NCBI GenBank assembly: GCA_910586655.1
Contig: CAJUIR010000010.1
Coordinates: 1-44,929, forward strand
Source: an uncultured Christensenellaceae bacterium
Lineage (GTDB): Bacteria > Bacillota > Clostridia > Christensenellales > Borkfalkiaceae
Direction of reading: 5' to 3'
DNA: 44,929 bases
Each line of letters opens with the position of its first letter. Positions within the stretch are counted from its first letter, which is position 1. The notes under the pieces are model-generated. The model ran no database searches. It saw nothing but the letters and a program-made list of their open reading frames with translations, and was not told where the DNA came from. This document shows, one piece after another, positions 39,464 to 44,929 of this stretch. Both the position numbers and the translations under genes were made by a program.

Positions 39464-41315
39464 AAATTAAAGTTTCGTATTCCGCGTAAAGCGCGTCTTC
39501 TTCCGTTTGCAATTCGGTAAACCGCGTCGTGATCTTTTGTACGGAGATATAATCGGCTGCGGAAGCGATCAGTTCGGAATTGAGCGTTTCCCGCTCCGTT
39601 TCGATTTGTTCCAGCCGTGTTTCGATTTCTCTGGTTCTCGTTTTTCTCTTTGCTTCGCGCGCGCGGTCTTCTTTGGTTCTGTAAGAACTGTCCGCTGTTT
39701 TCGTCTTTTTCGGCGGTTCCGTTTGGGGAACCGAACTTTTGGCTTCAAGGTATTCCGCGTAAGTACCCGAAAAACAGTTTAGCGTGCCGTTTTCAAGGAT
39801 CACGATTCGTGTTGCGATTTGCTCGATGAACCGTCGGTCGTGCGAGACGAACAACACGGTGCCGTCGAATGTTTTTAAGGCTTCTTCCAGCGCTTCCCGT
39901 GCAGGCAGATCCAAATGATTGGTCGGCTCGTCCAAAAGAAGTACGTTTGCGCGGCGCGCTTCCAAAAGCGAGAGTTCGAGTTTGGCTTTTAACCCGCCCG
40001 AAAGTTCTTTCACTTTTTTGCAAACGTCGTCGGCAGACAATCCCGAGCGGGCGAGCAGTTTCCGTGCATCGGTTTGGGAGAGCAGCGCATATTTTCCCCA
40101 GAACGCATCCAAAACGCGGTCTTCGGGATCCAGATCGGCGTTTTCCTGATCGTAATATGCAGTGCGCGCAAATCTGCCGTATTGTACGGTCGGGTTATTA
40201 GACAGCAGATATTTCAAAAACGTACTTTTGCCCGTGCCGTTGTCGCCTAAGATCGCGCATTTTTCGCCGCGCATTAAGGTAAATTCCGCGCTTCTGAGAA
40301 GGATCTTTCCGTCGATCTTCAAATCGAACGCAGGCGCGTAGATCACGCGTTCGTAGGGACGTTCGTCGTAGGAGAAAGAAAAAACGGGTCTTGCGGGGGG
40401 CGGGATCGGCTTTTCGATCAATTCCATCCTGTCAAGTTGTTTAACGCGGCTTTGCGCGCTCTTTGCCGTGGTGGCGCGCACGATATTCTTGTCGACATAT
40501 TCTTTCAGCCGCGCGATTTCTTCCTGCTGTTTCTCGTATTCCTTCTCCTGCCTTGTCAGACGTTCCGCTTTTAAAATTTTATATTTGGAATAATTTCCTT
40601 GGTAGGAAACGACGCGTCCGTGTACCAGATCGAGCGTCCGCGACGTGATACGGTCGAGAAAGAACCGGTCGTGCGAAACGATGAACAGCGCGCCGCGGTA
40701 GGAAGTGAGGTAATCTTCCAGAAAAAAGAGCGTTTTGATGTCGAGGTGGTTGGTAGGCTCGTCCAGCACCAAGAGGTCTGGCGCTTCGAGCAGTAACCTG
40801 CAAAGTTTCAGCCTCGTCTTTTCGCCGCCGCTCATCGTATTTACTTTTTGATCGTAAACCGCGCCGAATCCCATGCCGCCCAGCACCGTTTTAATGCGTA
40901 CCTCATACGAATAACTGTCGCGCGCGGCAATTCTTTTGTGATAACTTTCGCACCGCGCCGCAAGGATACGCATTTCGTCTTCGTTTGCGTCTGCCATCTG
41001 CCGTTCTGTTTCGCGCAGGCGGTCGATCAGTTGTCTGTCTTCTTCGAAGACTTCTGCCATTGCGCCGTATACGGTTGCGTCGCTTTCAAAGCCGCCGCTC
41101 TGATCCAAATATCCGATGCGGATCCCGTTCTTTCGGGTGACGCTTCCGCTGTCGGGTGAAAGCATTCCGAGACACAGGCGGAGCAGGGTGGTTTTCCCTT
41201 CGCCGTTTCCGCCGACCAGTCCTACCCGATCTTGTTCGGACAGCATAAAACAGACGTTTTCCAAAATCGGGAAGCCGTTATAACCGAACGTTACGTTGTC
41301 AAGATGTATCAGCAT
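39462..41315 (-). CDS. ABC-F family ATPase
   Basis: 617 residues: two complete ATPase domains and a C-terminal coiled coil. P-loops are GGNGEGKTT near residue 36 and GDNGTGKST near 350. Signatures are MSGGEKTRLKL and LSGGLKAKLEL; Walker B sites are LLVLDEPTNHLD and VLLLDEPTNHLD. The inter-domain linker (about 245-310) is charged and has a PPPARPVFSF turn. The C-terminal 80 residues form a basic coiled coil, as in Uup/YdiF-like proteins. It acts at the ribosome, in translation or drug protection. ATG 41315 follows GAGGTGAAAATTTT. Confidence 0.93.
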   Translation of the reverse strand: MLIHLDNVTFGYNGFPILENVCFMLSEQDRVGLVGGNGEGKTTLLRLCLGMLSPDSGSVTRKNGIRIGYLDQSGGFESDATVYGAMAEVFEEDRQLIDRLRETERQMADANEDEMRILAARCESYHKRIAARDSYSYEVRIKTVLGGMGFGAVYDQKVNTMSGGEKTRLKLCRLLLEAPDLLVLDEPTNHLDIKTLFFLEDYLTSYRGALFIVSHDRFFLDRITSRTLDLVHGRVVSYQGNYSKYKILKAERLTRQEKEYEKQQEEIARLKEYVDKNIVRATTAKSAQSRVKQLDRMELIEKPIPPPARPVFSFSYDERPYERVIYAPAFDLKIDGKILLRSAEFTLMRGEKCAILGDNGTGKSTFLKYLLSNNPTVQYGRFARTAYYDQENADLDPEDRVLDAFWGKYALLSQTDARKLLARSGLSADDVCKKVKELSGGLKAKLELSLLEARRANVLLLDEPTNHLDLPAREALEEALKTFDGTVLFVSHDRRFIEQIATRIVILENGTLNCFSGTYAEYLEAKSSVPQTEPPKKTKTADSSYRTKEDRAREAKRKTRTREIETRLEQIETERETLNSELIASAADYISVQKITTRFTELQTEEDALYAEYETLI

Positions 41316-41345
41316 AAAATTTTCACCTCGGCGCAAATTGTAGGT

Positions 41346-41468
41346 ATGAGCAAACAGTTAGAAACGATCCGTTACTTGGAGCAGCGGCTGAAAGACGCCT
41401 CTCCCGAAGAAAGCGCAAGATTGACGCAGAAAATCGTCCGTTTGAAAGAGGATTGGTTAAACCGTTAA
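41346..41468 (+). CDS. 40-residue helical small protein, unknown
   Basis: MSKQLETIRYLEQRLKDASPEESARLTQKIVRLKEDWLNR is one short charged helix pair broken by a DASPEES turn; it has no membrane segment. The start lies 31 bases from the divergent ABC-F start. TAGGT before the ATG is a weak ribosome binding site. Coding-like composition and the compact heptad pattern suggest a genuine small protein, but there is no family match and a chance ORF cannot be excluded. Confidence 0.45.
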   Translation: MSKQLETIRYLEQRLKDASPEESARLTQKIVRLKEDWLNR

Positions 41469-42316
41469 AAATCCCACTTCGGAATAAAGATCTTGTCCGC
41501 GCTTTCCTTGTCTTGCGTATATAATGTTTCGAACCCGAGCGCGACCGCAAAATCCAGAACGCGCCTGTATTCGCGCGCCGTGATACTGCGGTTCAGTTCC
41601 GGATAATGTTCGATTTCGCCCATGGGCGTATATTGCCGCATCAACGAAACGGGCACTCCGCTCGGAAGAGTTGATTTCAGAAATCGGAGGACGTTCAGCG
41701 AGTCGGAAGTGCAGGACGGTAAAATCAGATGCCGCACGATCGCGCCCGTAAGCAATTTCCCGTTTTTCCATGCGAGCGGTTTTTGCGTCATGAATTTTAC
41801 TGCCTCGCTTGCGTATGTGAAATAGTCCTCTTTTCCGGTGTACCGCTTAGAGAGCGCGGGGGAGTAAAATTTCAAATCGGGCAGCCAAACGTCGATATAG
41901 GGTGTGATTTCGCGTAGCGCGGAAAGTTTTGCATATCCGCTCGAATTGTATACGACGGGAATGCTCGGGCGATACAGCGTAAGCGCTTCCGCGATCAGAT
42001 GGGAAACGTGATCGGGCGTAACAAGGTTGATGTTGTCCGCGCCCATATCTTCCAGTCTGCGGAAAATCTCCGTGAGTTCCTGCGGTGTAACGGCTTTCCC
42101 GCGCTGTGCGCGGGATACATCGTAATTTTGGCAGAATACGCAGGAAAGGGCGCATCCTCCGAAGAAAATCGTGCCGCTTCCCTTCTGAAACGAAATCGGC
42201 GGTTCTTCGTAGGGGTGCAAATAATATTTGGCAACGGTGAGTCCTTTCACGCCGCACCGTCCCGTTTGCACGGTTCTGTCCGCTCCGCAAGCCGCGGGAC
42301 AAAGTTTACATTGCAT
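41465..42316 (-). CDS. radical SAM protein, PflA-like (PflX/COG1313 type)
   Basis: 283 residues. The radical SAM cluster motif is GCALSCVFCQN near residue 55 (CxxxCxxC). An extra N-terminal cysteine set, CKLCPAACGADR...GRCGVKG, is typical of this group. Later segments include GADNINLVTPDHV, VVYNSSGYA and DVWLPDLKFYS. It resembles pyruvate formate-lyase activases, but its target is unknown. ATG 42316 lies six bases after a TATAAT box with no SD, so the mRNA is probably leaderless. It is divergent from metK, which makes its cofactor SAM. Confidence 0.88.
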   Translation of the reverse strand: MQCKLCPAACGADRTVQTGRCGVKGLTVAKYYLHPYEEPPISFQKGSGTIFFGGCALSCVFCQNYDVSRAQRGKAVTPQELTEIFRRLEDMGADNINLVTPDHVSHLIAEALTLYRPSIPVVYNSSGYAKLSALREITPYIDVWLPDLKFYSPALSKRYTGKEDYFTYASEAVKFMTQKPLAWKNGKLLTGAIVRHLILPSCTSDSLNVLRFLKSTLPSGVPVSLMRQYTPMGEIEHYPELNRSITAREYRRVLDFAVALGFETLYTQDKESADKIFIPKWDF

Positions 42317-42322
42317 ATTCCG

Positions 42323-42351
42323 ATTATATCATTTCCCGCTGCAAAAATCAA
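42323..42351 (-). promoter_or_regulatory. radical SAM gene promoter, leaderless arrangement
   Basis: Leftward TTGATT (42351-42346), 17-bp spacer, TATAAT (42328-42323), then CGGAAT and the ATG at 42316. Confidence 0.75.
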
Positions 42352-42421
42352 CCCGAATCTTTCCGCCTAAATCGCTGCAAAAACTTTGTGCGGTAAAAAA
42401 TGACACAATTCTTTGAATCGG

Positions 42422-42450
42422 TTGACATTTTCAAATCTCTTGGTTATAAT
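42422..42450 (+). promoter_or_regulatory. metK promoter, full consensus
   Basis: TTGACA (42422-42427), 17-bp spacer, TATAAT (42445-42450). The leader is only about 20 nt, which leaves no room for a SAM riboswitch. Confidence 0.9.
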
Positions 42451-42476
42451 CGTGCTATCAAAAGAGGAAGTGAAAT

Positions 42477-43643
42477 ATGAGCCGTTTTTTTACAAGCGAA
42501 AGCGTGACGGAAGGACATCCCGATAAAGTTTGCGATACGATTGCAGATACCATTTTAGACGAACTTCTCCGCGCGGACGAAAATGCGCGCTCGGCGGTGG
42601 AATGCTGCGCCGCGTACAATACGTTATTTTTAACGGGCGAAGTTTCGGCAAAGGCGAACGTCGATTACGAGAAGACCGCACGTCAGGTGATCAAAAAGAT
42701 CGGTTACGATTTCGGCGGATTCGCATACGATCGGTGCCGCGTCCTCGAACTGATCCACGGTCAGTCCGCAGATATCGCGCTCGGCGTGAATGCTTCCCGC
42801 GAACATAAAGCGGGCGGCGGCGAGAACGATCTGCTCGGCGCGGGAGATCAGGGCTTGATGTTCGGCTATGCGTGCCGCGAAACGGAAGAATATGAATATA
42901 TGCCGCTTCCCATTGTGCTTGCGCATCGATTGGCGCAAAGACTGACGGATGTGAGAAAGACGGGTTTGCTGAAATATCTCCGCCCCGACGGGAAAACGCA
43001 GGTTACGGTGGAATACGACGGCAGAACGCCCGTTCGGGTCGATACGATTGTCGTATCTTCGCAGCATAGCGAAGACGTGACGCAGGAACAGATCGCGGCG
43101 GATATTATAAAACACGTGGTCGGCGCGGTCGTGCCGCCGTCGCTTCTGGACGGCAACACAAAATACCTCATCAATCCGACGGGAAAATTTACGGTGGGCG
43201 GACCGGAAGGCGATTCCGGTTTGACGGGCAGAAAAATCGTAGTGGATACATACGGCGGAAGATGTCCGCACGGCGGCGGCTCGTTTTCGGGCAAAGATCC
43301 TACCAAGGTAGACCGCAGTGCGACTTACATGGCGCGTTACGTTTGTAAAAATATGGTGGCGGCAGGTCTTGCGGACGAAATGGAATTGCAAATTGCTTAC
43401 GCCATCGGTGTGGCGCATCCCGTTTCCGTTTTTGTCGATACGTTCGGCACGGGCAAACTTTCCGACGAAAATCTTGCGGAGATCGTAAAGAAAGAATTCG
43501 ATCTGCGCCCCTCGGCGATCATTACGTCGCTTGGTCTGCGCCGTCCCTTATATGCGCAGACGGCGGCTTACGGACATTTCGGAAGATCGGGATTTCCTTG
43601 GGAAGAAACCGACCGCATTTTGGATTTGCAAAAATATTTGTGA
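42477..43643 (+). CDS. metK: S-adenosylmethionine synthetase
   Basis: 388 residues. Signatures: SVTEGHPDKVCD near the N-terminus, GAGDQGLMFGYA near residue 120 and the P-loop-like GGGSFSGKDPTKVDRSATY near residue 262. It makes SAM from methionine and ATP, feeding RimO, RlmH and the radical SAM enzyme in this window. ATG 42477 follows AAGAGGAAGTGAAAT. The consensus promoter is at 42422, and bioY follows ten bases downstream in the same direction. Confidence 0.97.
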   Translation: MSRFFTSESVTEGHPDKVCDTIADTILDELLRADENARSAVECCAAYNTLFLTGEVSAKANVDYEKTARQVIKKIGYDFGGFAYDRCRVLELIHGQSADIALGVNASREHKAGGGENDLLGAGDQGLMFGYACRETEEYEYMPLPIVLAHRLAQRLTDVRKTGLLKYLRPDGKTQVTVEYDGRTPVRVDTIVVSSQHSEDVTQEQIAADIIKHVVGAVVPPSLLDGNTKYLINPTGKFTVGGPEGDSGLTGRKIVVDTYGGRCPHGGGSFSGKDPTKVDRSATYMARYVCKNMVAAGLADEMELQIAYAIGVAHPVSVFVDTFGTGKLSDENLAEIVKKEFDLRPSAIITSLGLRRPLYAQTAAYGHFGRSGFPWEETDRILDLQKYL

Positions 43644-43653
43644 GAGGTAAGAT

Positions 43654-44247
43654 GTGAAAGACCGTTCGGTACGTTCGCAGGAAAAACCGCAAAAGACGAA
43701 TCGGGAAAAATTCAGAAAAAGCGCCGCGCGTGAAATGGCGTATATCGCGGTCAGCGTTGCGCTGATTACGATTTGCGCTTGGATTTCCGTTCCCGTGCTG
43801 CAAGTCCCGTATACTTTGCAGACGCTCGCGGTTGCGCTCATCGGCGCGCTCATGGGCTGGAAGCGGGGCGTTGCGGCGGTTGCGGTATATATTTTAATGG
43901 GGCTTGCGGGCATTCCCGTTTTCTCCAATTTCAATGCCGGCGCAGGCGTCCTATTCGGCGCTACGGGCGGTTACATATTCGGCTTTTTGTTTGCGGTCGT
44001 GATCTCGGGCTTGTTCAAGATGATCCCCATAAAGAACAAGTGGGGTAGAACGGCGATGTTATACGGCGCGAATATTATAGGCTTGTCCGTGTGCTACTTC
44101 TTCGGAACGGCTTGGTTTACGGCAATGTATCATTGTAGTGTGGCATATGCGCTTACGGTTTGCGTGTTGCCGTATCTGATTGCCGACGCAATTAAATTAT
44201 TGGTTGCTGCGGTTTTGGCGGTACGGCTCGAACACGTGATCAAATAA
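43654..44247 (+). CDS. bioY: biotin transporter substrate-binding component BioY
   Basis: 197 residues. A basic N-terminus of about 25 residues precedes six membrane helices with the BioY motifs VPVLQVPYTLQTLAVALIG and GLAGIPVFSNFNAG and the GATGGYIFGF segment. BioY is the S component of ECF transporters and imports biotin with the shared EcfAAT module, which is not encoded here. GTG 43654 was chosen because GAGAGGTAAGAT stands before it. It is the second gene of the metK transcript, ended by the hairpin at 44265. Confidence 0.92.
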   Translation: MKDRSVRSQEKPQKTNREKFRKSAAREMAYIAVSVALITICAWISVPVLQVPYTLQTLAVALIGALMGWKRGVAAVAVYILMGLAGIPVFSNFNAGAGVLFGATGGYIFGFLFAVVISGLFKMIPIKNKWGRTAMLYGANIIGLSVCYFFGTAWFTAMYHCSVAYALTVCVLPYLIADAIKLLVAAVLAVRLEHVIK

Positions 44248-44264
44248 AATACATATCATACTTG

Positions 44265-44304
44265 ACCTTCCCGACGCATAAATTGCGTCGGGAAGGTTTT
44301 TTTC
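44265..44304 (+). terminator. terminator after bioY
   Basis: A 14-bp stem, ACCTTCCCGACGCA (44265-44278) with TGCGTCGGGAAGGT (44284-44297), then a T-run. Confidence 0.95.
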
Positions 44305-44688
44305 TTGCCGCTGATTTCCTGCGGGGGCTTGATCGGGTACAAGCATACCATGTCCGAATTATCATGCTTTTGAGTAAATTCATAATATGATAAAAAGGAA
44401 CAAAAAAGGCAGAATTTTCACCTTAAATCATTCAATATGCTGAAATAAGTTGAAAAATACTGCGAAAAAAGGCTGAAAATTGTATCATAATCTTTACACG
44501 GTAGTCTTGAATCAGTTATAATCATTATGACTAATAGTCTAGAAAAGCGTATCATTCTGCCCAAAATCGCGTGAGGGCTTTTTCTGCTCCGCTTTTTTTG
44601 GAAAATTAAGCGGAAAATGCGCGAAACGGTTTGTAATTTTAACAATCAGATTAATGCATTTATTTGACATGTAGGGGGTTTTATCTAT
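44305..44688. other. long AT-rich leader before the last gene
   Basis: No gene is seen. A promoter TTTACA (44493-44498), 18-bp spacer, TATAAT (44517-44522) would give a leader of about 160 nt. The leader contains a TCCGCTT/AAGCGGA hairpin (44588-44614). The leftward open frame at 44418-44645 has no RBS and is not called. No riboswitch family is recognised. Confidence 0.45.
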
Positions 44689-44929
44689 ATGAAAAATGAA
44701 AAATTAAAAAATAATTATAATACGGGAAATGCGGTTCCGTTAAGGGCTGAAAAGGCTTGGCATACGGGCACGGCAAGCACCAACGCGCGCAGGAGACTGA
44801 CGTGCGTGTTTATGCTGCTGCTTGGCTTGTTCCTTGCCGTATCGGCTTTATTTGTGTCTTTATTATATAATAATGAAAACACGGGAAGGGACGGATCGCC
44901 CGTCGGAAGTGTTTCCGTAGGAAGTGCGT
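44689..44929 (+). CDS. membrane-anchored or exported protein, N-terminal fragment
   Basis: The window ends inside this gene after 80 codons. A hydrophilic Asn- and Lys-rich N-terminus of about 37 residues precedes a hydrophobic helix (CVFMLLLGLFLAVSALFVSLLY, about 39-60). A Gly-, Ser- and Val-rich stretch follows. It is either a signal-anchor or a long signal peptide of a surface protein. AGGGGG about 11 bases before the ATG is a usable ribosome binding site. The family cannot be told from this fragment. Confidence 0.6.
   Translation, partial: MKNEKLKNNYNTGNAVPLRAEKAWHTGTASTNARRRLTCVFMLLLGLFLAVSALFVSLLYNNENTGRDGSPVGSVSVGSA

Noticed and set aside
42400..42476. SAM riboswitch before metK
   Set aside because: The promoter lies 27 bases from the ATG, so the leader is too short for any SAM riboswitch.
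1..44929. CRISPR array, tRNA or rRNA genes, insertion sequences
   Set aside because: No regularly spaced direct repeats of CRISPR length, no recognisable tRNA or rRNA segments and no transposase frame were seen by eye. A covariance-model scan would settle small RNAs.

Overview
The window looks like chromosomal DNA from an anaerobic, endospore-lineage Clostridia. It has roughly even base composition, strong AGGAGG-type ribosome binding sites and sigma-A promoters with 17-bp spacers. It carries sporulation regulators (spoIIGA-sigE, spo0A), feoAB, a Re-type citrate synthase, class I two-subunit fumarase, RNase Y and the order ftsK-rimO-pgsA-cinA-recA typical of Clostridia. Gene style suggests a Christensenellales-like lineage, but this is inference and no marker here settles it.

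Layout. 1-1370: remnant of a mobile element (frameshifted ardA plus a small acidic partner gene, leftward) and a gene-free AT-rich stretch with repeated TTCGGAT inverted repeats. 1369-3923: a short cis-prenyltransferase paralogue (leftward), divergent from a padR-HAAS/DUF4097 pair. 4008-7040: an iron-uptake operon, feoA-feoB-FeoB-associated Cys-rich protein, behind a promoter followed by two copies of a GTTCGC-N4-GCGAAC palindrome. 7116-7518: a decayed membrane-protein gene. 7679-12699: Re-citrate synthase, YitT protein, spoIIGA-sigE and a DUF368 transporter. 12793-15435: ABC-F protein and spo0A. 15586-26854: ftsK-rimO-pgsA-cinA-recA-nadE, then rny. 26929-27353: a 116-residue protein with 27 cysteines. 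27360-34047: pepV (leftward), radC-histidine kinase-response regulator, and a leftward ABC exporter. 34237-39462: lipoprotein, fumarase subunits (leftward), CPBP protease-rlmH, M14 peptidase-tadA. 39462-44304: ABC-F (leftward), a 40-codon ORF, radical SAM activase (leftward), metK-bioY. The right edge cuts a membrane-anchored or exported protein that starts at 44689.

The most unusual signals are these. (1) Spo0A has an intact DNA-binding domain, but its receiver lacks the phosphoacceptor aspartate, the acidic pocket and the switch threonine. (2) Three 21-bp tandem repeats abut the spo0A -35 box. (3) Paired palindromes lie in the feoA leader. (4) Four genes, radC, fumarase alpha, the CPBP protease and the radical SAM activase, have their ATG 6-7 nt after a good -10 box and no ribosome binding site, which suggests leaderless mRNAs. 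(5) The NadE glutaminase domain has lost its catalytic lysine. (6) The Cys-rich protein has internal repeats and no recognised family.

Functional links: Re-citrate synthase and fumarase suggest a partial TCA route in an anaerobe. FeoAB would supply ferrous iron to the many Fe-S enzymes (RimO, the PflA-like protein, fumarase). MetK makes the SAM used by RimO, RlmH and the radical SAM protein. Sporulation-type control (Spo0A to SpoIIGA/sigma-E) is present but appears rewired at Spo0A.
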